A stretch of DNA of 64,000 nucleotides. Origin: Hyphomonadaceae bacterium. Its GTDB lineage: Bacteria > Pseudomonadota > Alphaproteobacteria > Caulobacterales > Aquidulcibacteraceae. The position numbers and the translations under genes were made by a program. The notes beneath the pieces were generated by a model, which searched no databases, had not been told where the DNA came from, and was given only the letters and a program-made list of their open reading frames with translations. How positions within the stretch are numbered: the first letter of the stretch is position 1; every line of letters starts with the position of its first letter. Below, one piece after another: positions 43,937 to 51,503 of this stretch. The stretch spans positions 124,001 through 188,000 of the forward strand of contig JAIELJ010000006.1 of the NCBI GenBank assembly GCA_019753105.1. The letters run 5' to 3'.

Positions 43937-45196
43937 ATGATGAGCGACACAACGCCTTTGCCGCCTGTCCATGCTTCAAGTTTACGCTCGCTCGCATCCA
44001 TGCGGCTGCTGGCGGGCGTTCTGCTCATCATCATGGCGCTCACCTATCTGCTAGCCGTGTCGCAGGGCGCCCAAGGCAGCTGGGGTTATGTGCGCGCTTT
44101 CGCCGAGGCTGCGCTGGTTGGGGGATTGGCCGACTGGTTCGCTGTGACCGCCATTTTTCGCAGACCGCTTGGCCTGCCCATACCGCACACAGCCGTCATT
44201 CCCCGAAGCAAAGACCGGATTGCCAGTGCTTTGGGAGAGTTCGTCGCCATAAATTTCCTAGCGCCCGAAATCATCGCTGATCGTTTGCGTGACCAGGATC
44301 TCGCTAGCGCTTTGGGCCGGCAACTCTCGGACCAAATAACCGCTCGCCGGTTCGCCGATGGCGTTATGGACGCTCTCCCGGCGTTGGCCGACCTCTTGGA
44401 TGATGAAGTGGTGAGCGCGTTCATACGTCGGCAGATCGGCGACATTAGCCGCGACACGCGGCTCTCAACCGCCATCGGCCGCGGGCTTAGATTGCTCACC
44501 GAGCATGGACGTCATCAACCGATTCTGGACGCTGCACTAGCAGAGGGGTGGAAGGCGCTGGAGGAGAATGAAGCGTCAATACGCTCGCAGGTGCGCGCGC
44601 GCACTTCGTGGGTATGGCGGCTCATCGCTCTCGACGCGCGAGCCTCAGATGCTTTGATTGGCGCCATCGAGCAAACACTGCGTGACGTTGCGGCGCAACC
44701 AGATCACCCCGCTCGCGAGCGCATTACGCAGATGCTGCGGAAGCTATCGGCTGACCTCGAGACCTCGCCGCATCTACGCGAACAGATCGAGCGCGTGGCG
44801 CTCGATGTCCTCGCACATCCCGCTATAGCCACCTATTTCAGCGAACTGTGGGGCGCGCTTAGATCAGCGCTTAGGGAAAGTGGACCGCAGGCGGCTGCAC
44901 GGGAGGCACTGGCAAATGGAATAGCACGGTTCGGTGCCGCGCTGCTTGAAGACGCTGCCGTGCTCGAAACTGTGAACCGTCGCCTTCGTGCATTGCTGAC
45001 AGAAATTTCGGGTCGCCATGGGCGGGACGTCGGGGCTCTGATCTCCGAGACCATTCAGAGTTGGGACACGCAGACTATTGTCGAGAAGCTCGAGCACAAT
45101 GTCGGCCCAGACCTCCAATACATTCGGATAAACGGCACGATCATTGGCGGTTTGATCGGCCTCGGCATTCACCAAACGACACTTTGGTTGACTTGA
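43937..45196 (+). CDS. DUF445 family membrane protein
   Basis: The start is the ATG at 43937 or 43940. The protein has an N-terminal span (MRLLAGVLLIIMALTYLLAV), the DUF445 signature GGLADWFAVTAIFRRPLGLPIPHTAVIP, and KDRIASALGEFVAINFL. A long helical middle follows, and a last span with INGTIIGGLIGLGIH. The function is unknown; YjiN/DUF445 proteins are inner-membrane proteins. 419 residues is normal for the family. Confidence 0.88.
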   Translation: MMSDTTPLPPVHASSLRSLASMRLLAGVLLIIMALTYLLAVSQGAQGSWGYVRAFAEAALVGGLADWFAVTAIFRRPLGLPIPHTAVIPRSKDRIASALGEFVAINFLAPEIIADRLRDQDLASALGRQLSDQITARRFADGVMDALPALADLLDDEVVSAFIRRQIGDISRDTRLSTAIGRGLRLLTEHGRHQPILDAALAEGWKALEENEASIRSQVRARTSWVWRLIALDARASDALIGAIEQTLRDVAAQPDHPARERITQMLRKLSADLETSPHLREQIERVALDVLAHPAIATYFSELWGALRSALRESGPQAAAREALANGIARFGAALLEDAAVLETVNRRLRALLTEISGRHGRDVGALISETIQSWDTQTIVEKLEHNVGPDLQYIRINGTIIGGLIGLGIHQTTLWLT

Positions 45197-45201
45197 ATCA
45201 A
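45188..45201. promoter_or_regulatory. FNR/FixK-type dyad overlapping the DUF445 stop codon
   Basis: TTGACTTGAATCAA is one base from consensus but sits across the stop codon, so it may be fortuitous or serve the small frame that follows. Confidence 0.3.
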
Positions 45202-45351
45202 ACCGTTCGGCCCACGTATCGGGAGCTAAGCGATGCGGCCATCTGGATACGCGGCGATGGCGATGTGATCGCGCGCGAGCATCGAGACCTTAGCGCCAAT
45301 GCACTCGCCATCGCGGACCTATTCTCACAAGACGACGAGGCGTCGGATTAA
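45193..45351 (+). CDS. possible small protein (52 aa), translationally coupled to DUF445
   Basis: A TTG start at 45193 overlaps the DUF445 stop. The frame reads NQTVRPTYRELSDAAIWIRG, then DVIAREHRDLSANALAIADLF and an acidic end, with natural-looking composition. No ribosome-binding site is clear, so this is tentative. Confidence 0.35.
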   Translation: MNQTVRPTYRELSDAAIWIRGDGDVIAREHRDLSANALAIADLFSQDDEASD

Positions 45352-45384
45352 GTTATCGCTCGTTTGAGACCGACCATCGCGGCG

Positions 45385-45789
45385 CTACTTCGTCTGCAGT
45401 GCCTTAAGGATCTCTGGTCCCGTCCGACCGACCAGTTCTTTGTCGAGTTCGTGCACCAAAACAGCCTCGAGTTGCTTGTCGTAGCGCCGGCGCATTTCGC
45501 CCAAGGTTGGGGGCGCAGCGATTATTACCAGATGCTCGATTTCGCCTCTCGATGCCTGTTGGTCAAGCCAGAGTACGACAGCGGCGGCGTGCGAATCCTC
45601 TTCAAGCTGGTGCCTAGCCGGATTGGCTGAACTCGAGAAATGGTGAGCGCCAGCGTTCTTGTTGTGCTCGTCAAGCTTGGGCGCCTGCATCGGCGCGAGC
45701 TCGGGCGCAGCCTCGTTCCCGGTATTGCGATGAAGTTCAAATCTCTCGCCGTCAACCACCGCAATGATGGTCCCATGGGGAAGAAGCAT
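45385..45789 (-). CDS. host-attachment family protein
   Basis: The 134-residue protein matches the family PF10116-type pattern: start TIIAVVDGERFELHRNTG, middle HQLEEDSHAAAVVLWLDQQ, then LVIIAAPPTLGEMRRRY and LVHELDKELVGRTGPEI. These eRF1-like proteins were named from plant attachment in rhizobia, but the biochemical role is unknown and they are common in stress clusters. It is the last gene of a four-gene minus-strand unit with TerB, the dihaem cytochrome and DUF350. Confidence 0.8.
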   Translation of the reverse strand: MLLPHGTIIAVVDGERFELHRNTGNEAAPELAPMQAPKLDEHNKNAGAHHFSSSANPARHQLEEDSHAAAVVLWLDQQASRGEIEHLVIIAAPPTLGEMRRRYDKQLEAVLVHELDKELVGRTGPEILKALQTK

Positions 45790-45822
45790 ATCGTCTCCTA
45801 ATGAAATGTGTGGTGACGCGTA

Positions 45823-46245
45823 TCAGGGCACCCAGCACGCGGCTTGTAGAATACCCAATGAGAGCGCGATGCCTGACTGGACTATTGCCGCCGAAAACTT
45901 TCCGGCGACAATGTCGGTGGTCAGGCTTGGAAACAGCAGGCGCGCACTAAACTGACCAATGGTCTGAACCAGAAGCGCGCCGGTGCCCCATATCGTCGTT
46001 TGCATCAATGAGCCGCTCACACTGATGACAAGAGCGAGGGGAATGACAAACCCGATCAGCGCGCCGGTGAGGCCGAGAGCGGCTGCGCCATTGCCCTCGC
46101 GCATGAGCTTGAATTCACTGTGCGGCGTAGTCCAAACATAAATAAAAACGAAGAGCGCCGTTAGAGCCACCGCGACGGCGAAATAAGTGACGAATGAGGA
46201 GAGAGAACTCACCAAACCGGGTTCGTCATAGGTCATGTTGTTCAC
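45823..46245 (-). CDS. DUF350 family membrane protein
   Basis: The 140-residue protein has four membrane spans arranged as two DUF350 repeats. Landmarks are FVTYFAVAVALTALFVFIYVW, GNGAAALGLTGALIGFVIPLA and GKFSAAIVQSGIALSLGILQAACW. The function is unknown. It lies between the dihaem cytochrome and the host-attachment gene on the same strand. Confidence 0.82.
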   Translation of the reverse strand: MNNMTYDEPGLVSSLSSFVTYFAVAVALTALFVFIYVWTTPHSEFKLMREGNGAAALGLTGALIGFVIPLALVISVSGSLMQTTIWGTGALLVQTIGQFSARLLFPSLTTDIVAGKFSAAIVQSGIALSLGILQAACWVP

Positions 46246-46311
46246 TCACAAGATTGGTCACAACCTGCTTCAAGCTTATCGGTCGTTTAAGGTTGGTGTA
46301 CTCGGTTTTCG

Positions 46312-46950
46312 TCATCCTCCTTGGCGCAATTGGATGCTGTTCAAATAGGCAATCAGATGATCAATCTGGGCGGGCTCCAATTCAAATTCCGGCATGTCCG
46401 GATGACCAACAAGGATGCCCTCAGCGAACGCCTCCTCCAGTGAGTTCAGCGGATAACTTTGCGACAAGTTGCGGAATGGTGGAGCCATGGGATGTCGACT
46501 CTCTCCCGTCCCTCCGATGGCATGACAAGTAGCGCAATTCATCTCAGCAATACGTCGCCCTTCCTCGGCGCTTCCAGAACCAGGTAAAGCCTCGGAGCGG
46601 CGTTCTTGCGTTGGGGTCTCTTGGATGGATCGCATGTATTCGATCAAAGCCCCGGCCCCCTGCGGGTTGAACTGCAAGTCGGGCATAGGGTGCGAGACGC
46701 GGATGCCCGCTATCAGTTCATCTTCAAGCACGTCAGCACGATAGCGCGAGAGGATCGTACGGAAATGCGGGGCCGCGGGATTTGGACTCTCTCCGTAAGC
46801 GCCGACCGCGTGACATGCTGCGCATTGGGCTTCGGCGATATCACGCCCATCGTTGGCGATGCTCTCTGGAGATGGCGCAAGCTCCTCGATTGGCACCGCA
46901 CAGCTAGCGAGAATAACCGCTAAGGCTGCGCTAAGCACGGTCCGGATCAT
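46312..46950 (-). CDS. dihaem c-type cytochrome lipoprotein
   Basis: The ATG at 46950 has AGGAGG 5 nt upstream. The signal peptide ends in VILASC. Two cytochrome domains follow: CAACH with a Met in HPMPDLQF, and CATCH with a Met in HPDMPEFEL. Each ends with an xYMRSIQ or AYLNSIQ helix. The two halves resemble each other and the single-domain protein at 36673, so the gene looks like a tandem fusion of that type. The product is a periplasmic, lipid-anchored electron carrier. Confidence 0.88.
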   Translation of the reverse strand: MIRTVLSAALAVILASCAVPIEELAPSPESIANDGRDIAEAQCAACHAVGAYGESPNPAAPHFRTILSRYRADVLEDELIAGIRVSHPMPDLQFNPQGAGALIEYMRSIQETPTQERRSEALPGSGSAEEGRRIAEMNCATCHAIGGTGESRHPMAPPFRNLSQSYPLNSLEEAFAEGILVGHPDMPEFELEPAQIDHLIAYLNSIQLRQGG

Positions 46951-46993
46951 CGAAACCTCCTGCGGCAAGCTGCTGTTTCGCTGCCCGACTGCA

Positions 46994-47491
46994 TCAGAAT
47001 CGGTTCTTGAGAGCAATCACGCTTGATACACGCTCAACGCTCTCCCGGTCGAGACTAAGGTGGAGAACGATCGAGTCTAGGAACTCGGCCTCGTCCTGCT
47101 TCAATTCGCCGTCCGCGAGCACGAGATCCAAGGCATGTGCGAAAAGCGGAAGGCGCATCTCTTCTGGCAACGACTTGCATGCCTCCTGTAGCGCAGAGTC
47201 GGCATCGCGAAGTCGAGCTACAATCTTTGTATTAATTTCGGCTAGTTCATTCGTACTAAGCGACTTAAGCGCGCGCGAGCGATGCACCAGCGCTAGCAGT
47301 TCCTCGTGCTCCACCGCTGCGAGCTGTCCGTCGCAGGTCGTGGCCGCAAACAAGACGGCCACAAATGCTTCCGGGATCGTCCACCCCTCCTGGGCGCCTT
47401 CCTCTTGAGACGCAAGCAGTCGCGACCAATCCAACGGGTTTTCTTCCCGCCCCCTCCGGGCCCCGAGAGTAGAAACAAAAAAATCCGCCAT
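46994..47491 (-). CDS. TerB-family protein
   Basis: The 165-residue helical protein has the TerB-like acidic metal-binding motifs: PEAFVAVLFAATTCDGQLAAVEHEEL and LDLVLADGELKQDEAEFLDSI. TerB-domain proteins are named from tellurite resistance and are found in stress systems; their reaction is unknown. It begins a minus-strand unit that continues with the dihaem cytochrome. An FNR/FixK-like site lies about 60 nt upstream. Confidence 0.8.
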   Translation of the reverse strand: MADFFVSTLGARRGREENPLDWSRLLASQEEGAQEGWTIPEAFVAVLFAATTCDGQLAAVEHEELLALVHRSRALKSLSTNELAEINTKIVARLRDADSALQEACKSLPEEMRLPLFAHALDLVLADGELKQDEAEFLDSIVLHLSLDRESVERVSSVIALKNRF

Positions 47492-47544
47492 CGACGCCTC
47501 CGAAGTCAGCCGCGCTAGGCTCGGCTAGTTCGGGCCAAAGCGAG

Positions 47545-47558
47545 TTGACTGATATCAA
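47545..47558. promoter_or_regulatory. FNR/FixK-type dyad before terB-cytochrome-DUF350 unit
   Basis: TTGACTGATATCAA has one perfect half-site and one single mismatch. Its centre is about 60 nt before the TerB ATG at 47491, suitable for class II activation with a 19-nt leader. Confidence 0.55.
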
Positions 47559-47651
47559 TCGTCTGGCCGCTAAATGCGCGCCAACTCAGCAGAAGCCAAG
47601 CCTAGCCTGGGCCGCTCGCCAGCGCTGATTATGGCTTGGTCGAGTGTCGCC

Positions 47652-47762
47652 TTTGGGCCAACGTACGACACAGCCACGATTTTCACGACCGGCTTAGTCG
47701 CTCAATTGCTGCCGATTGCACCCTGTCCGCGTGAGCGGCGTAAGTTCGCCGAAATGCGACAT
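47652..47762 (+). repeat. intergenic repeat family, copy 6
   Basis: It has TTTGGGCCAACGTACG, the core GGCTTAGTCGCTCAATTGCT, then CCGCGTGAGCGG and AAGTTCGCCGAAATGCGACA. One of the fullest copies. Confidence 0.85.
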
Positions 47763-47776
47763 ACGTTGCAAAGCGT

Positions 47777-48256
47777 TTAGTCCGCATTGCGCCCGCGGAT
47801 CGTCTCAGCCTCGTTGGCGTCAATCCGACGAAAGCCCTCACTCTCCAGCCAGCGCGCCAAGCATCCGATGCCTTCCTGGCCTCCCCTGGCGCCGTAGTTC
47901 AGCGTTATGAGCGCGCGAGTGGTGAGCATGGTGCGAAGGAACGCGCGGCTGACCGATCGTTGGGCGGGGTCGGAGCCGAATCCCGCCAGCTCGCCAATCT
48001 GCAAAAGTCGCGCGTCGAGAGCAGTGCGTTCTTCATCAGTGCGGGGCGTCGCCTGATATAGTTCTTGAGTGACGCTAAGCGCCTCGGTGTCGAGCCCGCA
48101 GTGGTCCGCTTGGTCAAAGACCGGGTTGGCGCCGAACTCGGTCCATAACGCCGGACCATCAAACGCAGCGTCTTCCGCACGTGCATTGACGGGCCAGAGC
48201 AACGCAACACTGACAAGTGCGCCAAGCAGCCATCGGGACCCATGCCTAACGCTCAT
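47777..48256 (-). CDS. secreted hypothetical protein (159 aa)
   Basis: The ATG at 48256 (GGAAGG upstream) begins a signal peptide MSVRHGSRWLLGALVSVALLW, cut near ARA. The mature protein is helical with two cysteines (DHCGLD, IGCLARW). The function is unknown. It lies 14 nt after the Imm11-like gene. Confidence 0.7.
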   Translation of the reverse strand: MSVRHGSRWLLGALVSVALLWPVNARAEDAAFDGPALWTEFGANPVFDQADHCGLDTEALSVTQELYQATPRTDEERTALDARLLQIGELAGFGSDPAQRSVSRAFLRTMLTTRALITLNYGARGGQEGIGCLARWLESEGFRRIDANEAETIRGRNAD

Positions 48257-48270
48257 TTTTCCTTCCCCGT

Positions 48271-48816
48271 TCATTCCACCACCACTTCCTGAAGCGTGAA
48301 ACCCGTAAGTTCGTGGGCTTGGATCGCGTTGACGATCTCTTCTCCAAGAACGTGATCCCATTGCAGCCCATGGTTTGGCAAACGGAAGATCGGGGACGGG
48401 CCGATATCGGCGTCAACGAGGTGCAGTTCCCTCATCGCGAGCCAGATGCCTGATTGGACGCCGCGTGATCCGCTCGATCGCTCTTCGTCCATCGCGTCAT
48501 AGACATGATTCACGATCGCCAGGACGTGCGTCGGCCGACCATCGACAAGCACATCTGACTGAATGTTTGCCCACGGCGTAAGAAGCGGCAGCAGCACTTC
48601 TGCCGCACGTAGATTCATAAGCACGCCGCCACCAAAAGGATAAGGAAGGTCGGCGGCCTGCCTTGTGCCACCTGTGTTGTTGCTCAGGTATCGAAACGGG
48701 TGAGATTGTCCTGCTTCGCCGATCGCGTGCACCTCTTCCGGCTGAGGTGGCGGCGGCTCATGATACACGCCGTAAAAATCGAGATCGTATTGAGCTCTCC
48801 AATAGCGCCGCGGCAT
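48271..48816 (-). CDS. Imm11-like (DUF1629) immunity-type protein
   Basis: The 181-residue protein has the Imm11-like order: GGGVLMNLRAAEVLLPLL, then THVLAIVNHVYDAMDEERS, then IFRLPNHGLQWDHVLGEE and a closing ELTGFTLQEV. Such proteins are found as immunities of polymorphic toxins, but no toxin gene is next to it. The ATG at 48816 was chosen over a GTG one codon earlier. It sits between two secreted hypothetical genes. Confidence 0.6.
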   Translation of the reverse strand: MPRRYWRAQYDLDFYGVYHEPPPPQPEEVHAIGEAGQSHPFRYLSNNTGGTRQAADLPYPFGGGVLMNLRAAEVLLPLLTPWANIQSDVLVDGRPTHVLAIVNHVYDAMDEERSSGSRGVQSGIWLAMRELHLVDADIGPSPIFRLPNHGLQWDHVLGEEIVNAIQAHELTGFTLQEVVVE

Positions 48817-48819
48817 CAC

Positions 48820-49356
48820 TCACCTATGAGTCACCATTTTGGGCGGATCAGGGACCTCCACCTGCGCGATGCCCAAGGCGTCCAACATGACGTTACAGCG
48901 GCTGCCGATATCGGACAGCCATAGCCCGAGAAAATCCTCCATGACCGCGCGGTCGTCGTCCAGACGCCTGCCGATCTCCTGCGACGGGGCATAGCTTAGC
49001 AGCCCCATATATTCGTTGTTCTCACGCTCGATGCGCTGCAAGTCCGTCGCCGAAAGAGCCGCATTGGCGCGCTCAAGATGCGGAGCGAGCCGAGCCCGAA
49101 GTGAACGCGCCTCCCACTCTCGGCTGGCTCGCAGCGTCGGGGTTGGCTCTTCGGCCGCCTGCGTCATCGCACTCTGTGCAACGAAAGCGCAGAATTGAAC
49201 CCTCCGCGCCGCGTCCATTCGCTCCGTCACCATAGCGAACGCCCGCTCAGCCGGATCGGATTGAGCGGCCGCAGGCGAGAGCGCGGAAACGCCCGCAACT
49301 ATGCAGACGGTGATTAGCGCCAACCCGCGGCCGACTAACTTCGAAAGCCCACTCAT
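48820..49356 (-). CDS. secreted hypothetical protein (178 aa)
   Basis: It has a signal peptide (LVGRGLALITVCIVAGVSALSPAAAQ). The mature protein is helical with two cysteines (QFCAFV, SRCNVML). The function is unknown. It is the first of three close minus-strand genes with the Imm11-like and 159-aa proteins. Confidence 0.7.
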   Translation of the reverse strand: MSGLSKLVGRGLALITVCIVAGVSALSPAAAQSDPAERAFAMVTERMDAARRVQFCAFVAQSAMTQAAEEPTPTLRASREWEARSLRARLAPHLERANAALSATDLQRIERENNEYMGLLSYAPSQEIGRRLDDDRAVMEDFLGLWLSDIGSRCNVMLDALGIAQVEVPDPPKMVTHR

Positions 49357-49407
49357 GGTCCTTGGCTACCAAGAAACCCGTGTTCCGCAAGTGCTTGGTG
49401 TGGCCGC

Positions 49408-49507
49408 TTTGGGCCAACGTACGCCGTCACGTACAAAATCACGAACGGCCAAGTCGCTCAAATCGTGACGCTGGCGTCAGCAGCCGGCGACCGGCCTAAG
49501 TCGCCGA
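49408..49507 (+). repeat. intergenic repeat family, copy 7
   Basis: It has TTTGGGCCAACGTACGCCG, AAAATCACGAACGGCCAAGTCGCTCAA in two blocks, and CCTAAGTCGCCGA. The middle differs from other copies. Confidence 0.75.
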
Positions 49508-49523
49508 GAGCGGACGCTCGCCA

Positions 49524-49937
49524 TCATTCGGATCGGTCGTCCTTTATCGCTTGATCGCGGTAGCTCAGCCACCCGCTTAGCCCAGCTTCAGGCGACTGGG
49601 ACTGTTCGATCATTTCGCCAGTACTGCAATCCAGCGCTGACCAACCATGTCGCCGGCACAGTTCTACAATTAGCGGGACGATTTCTGGGCCCGCACGAAC
49701 GTGCATCATGAACCCCCTCAGCGGTTCAGCACCGCCGTTATTGAACTCAATCGAACCAATTGAGCTGCTGTATTGGCCCCAAGTCGGATCACTCCAGTCA
49801 ACGTCAGCAAACACAGCCGAAATCGCCGCGTGTACGGCAGCGCGCGAACCAAGCTCCAGCCCTTGGACATCTGATGGCATATCGGAAACCGATCTGTACG
49901 GCTCCGCGAACCGCATGATGCTCACGTCCCAACTCAT
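49524..49937 (-). CDS. hypothetical protein (137 aa)
   Basis: The soluble protein begins MSWDVSIMRFAEPYRS and has a central beta-rich part (GSIEFNNGGAEPLRGFMMHV) and a helix-rich VPLIVELCRRHGWSALD segment. This start and layout are common among small uncharacterised proteins that may act as immunity proteins. No function can be assigned. Confidence 0.6.
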   Translation of the reverse strand: MSWDVSIMRFAEPYRSVSDMPSDVQGLELGSRAAVHAAISAVFADVDWSDPTWGQYSSSIGSIEFNNGGAEPLRGFMMHVRAGPEIVPLIVELCRRHGWSALDCSTGEMIEQSQSPEAGLSGWLSYRDQAIKDDRSE

Positions 49938-49978
49938 GCACCATTACTACACCGCGCAAGGCTGATCGCCAGCGTCCG

Positions 49979-50088
49979 CTTCGGGCCAGAGCCCGACATA
50001 ACGACAAATTCTGCGACCGACCTACTCGCTCAATTGCTGCCGCTTGCGTCCTATCCGCGTCAGCGGCTCAAGTTCGCCGAATGCAGAC
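49979..50088 (+). repeat. intergenic repeat family, copy 8
   Basis: It has CTTCGGGCCAGAGC, ACAAATTCTGCGACCG, the core CCTACTCGCTCAATTGCTGC and GGCTCAAGTTCGCCGAA. Very similar to copy 9 over its 3' two thirds. Confidence 0.9.
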
Positions 50089-50168
50089 CTGAGCCCAGTG
50101 CGCAACGGTAGGCGCACGCTCGCCACAGCTCATCCGCATGTGGAGCGCGAAGAAACGGACCAGGCCAT

Positions 50169-50847
50169 TTAATCGGTCGGAACGAAATCAAGCTCATGCG
50201 GAAAGCCGCACTGAGCGAGGCTTGAGTTCTGGCACTCTTCCAGAGCGACATCACGGAGCTGCGGAAAGATGGGCACAACGTCTTTCGCGACGGCGCAACT
50301 TTCCTGCGTCGCAACATATACCATGCCATTGGCAGCTTCCACCTGCGCATTGCGAAGACCTATGTACGGCAAATTGGCCGACACTATCCCAGTCTGTTCC
50401 AGAGGGATCGCCCCTCGAAGAACACGCCCTCGGCTCCGCGTGAGTCCCGAAGGTCCGACCTTCAAGTAATTCCCGCTCAGCCTCGATGGGCGAGATTTCA
50501 AGGAGCCGCGCTTCCGTTACGCCTTGCGTCGCCGATGCAGCGCGGGCCTGCCATGACTGCTCAGCGCAATCGCCGCTGTAGAAACGCAACACCACATCCG
50601 AGTCACTCAGCACGTACAGGTCAGAGCGTGCTACCCCATCGATAATCTGATGCGCGTGGTGGCTCAGGAAGTCCACGCGCTGCTCGGGCGTCGAGAAAGT
50701 CACCTCCGTAACGCACGCGATCGACAAGGATCGGCCCTCGGTGCTCGCATCATGATGGGGAGACCAACATCCACCCATCAGACTTGCGGCACATATAGCT
50801 CCAATCGCGTTCACCTTACTGAGCACAGATGATGATAGCATGCGCAT
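50169..50847 (-). pseudogene. frameshifted lipoprotein gene
   Basis: One frame from 50847 encodes a lipoprotein start (AASLMGGC lipobox) and a folded-looking region to about SPIEAERELLEG. The continuing, natural-looking sequence is in another frame that ends at 50169 (LPYIGLRNAQVEAANGMVYVA, DVALEECQNSSLAQCGF). The shift is near 50440-50480. Either the gene is broken or there is a sequence error. The family was not recognised. Confidence 0.6.
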
Positions 50848-50916
50848 GCGCTGATGCTCCTGGAAGCTCGTCCCGCTCAGCCATGCCCCACTATACTGAG
50901 CTTCCTGAAAGTCTGT

Positions 50917-51027
50917 ATTGGGCCAGCGTGCGTCGTAGCGCGAAATTCTGTGACCGGCCTACTCGCTCAATTGCTGCCGCTTGCGTCCTGCCAGTGTGGA
51001 CGGCTCAAGTTCGCCGAAATGCGACAG
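50917..51027 (+). repeat. intergenic repeat family, copy 9
   Basis: This copy is a good reference: ATTGGGCCAGCGTGCGTCG, GCGCGAAATTCTGTGACCGG, core CTACTCGCTCAATTGCTGCC, then GGCTCAAGTTCGCCGAAATG. Confidence 0.9.
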
Positions 51028-51043
51028 TCAGTGAAACGCCCGA

Positions 51044-51057
51044 TTGACAAGGATCAA
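51044..51057. promoter_or_regulatory. FNR/FixK-type dyad
   Basis: TTGACAAGGATCAA is one base from the consensus dyad. It lies about 450 nt before the Nramp gene but only about 45 nt before a structured segment that ends in a terminator. Confidence 0.5.
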
Positions 51058-51089
51058 TGCCTATCGGTTTCGGAAGTGCTTGCGTGCTG

Positions 51090-51195
51090 AGGCCAGCGCA
51101 CAGCGCGCTGATTGATCAGTTGCCCGCGCGATCAGCGCGGAACGCTTGATTGAGGAGCGCCGCTCCGTAGCCCCCGCACGGAGCGGCATTTCTTT
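51090..51195 (+). ncRNA. candidate small RNA with two hairpins
   Basis: Downstream of the dyad, CGCGCTGAT (51104-51112) pairs with ATCAGCGCG (51131-51139). A 10-bp stem GCCGCTCCGT / ACGGAGCGGC (51159-51187) then has the tail ATTTCTTT. This gives a compact transcript of about 100 nt if transcription starts 41 nt after the dyad centre. No clear -10 element is seen and no open frame fills it. Confidence 0.4.
51159..51195 (+). terminator. intrinsic terminator with perfect 10-bp stem
   Basis: GCCGCTCCGT and ACGGAGCGGC pair around a 9-nt loop and ATTTCTTT follows. No annotated gene lies upstream on this strand, so it suggests an untranslated transcript or a leader attenuator for the Nramp gene. 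Confidence 0.6.
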
Positions 51196-51503
51196 GAGCG
51201 CCTTCACGACACTCGGCCACCTGGATGGCTGAGCGTGAAAACAGCTGCGTTCTGGGAGTGAAAAGTGCTCCGTTGAGGTTCGGCGGCCAAGCTCTCCCAT
51301 GCAAGGCTTGTTGAGACGAACGCTGATTGCGGGGGCCGAACGCGCGCTGCGATCGGCAGACGCATCTCGGCGCAGGTCGAGACGACCTGGTGTCGAGGTC
51401 TGGGTCTTTCTTTGGATCGGCAATCGATTGGCGGATACGGCAAGCTTACTCTCGAAGCGTTCCGTCCACGTGCCTCTACCCGCCCCGCACATGGAGCAGC
51501 ACC
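51196..51503. other. 308-nt leader region of the Nramp gene
   Basis: Open frames occur on both strands, but none has family resemblance. It may be the long 5' leader of the transporter gene; no known Mn riboswitch pattern was seen. Confidence 0.35.

Noticed and set aside
24844-51027. CRISPR array
   Set aside because: Copies are about 100 bp, degenerate and kilobases apart, with no regular spacers and no cas genes.
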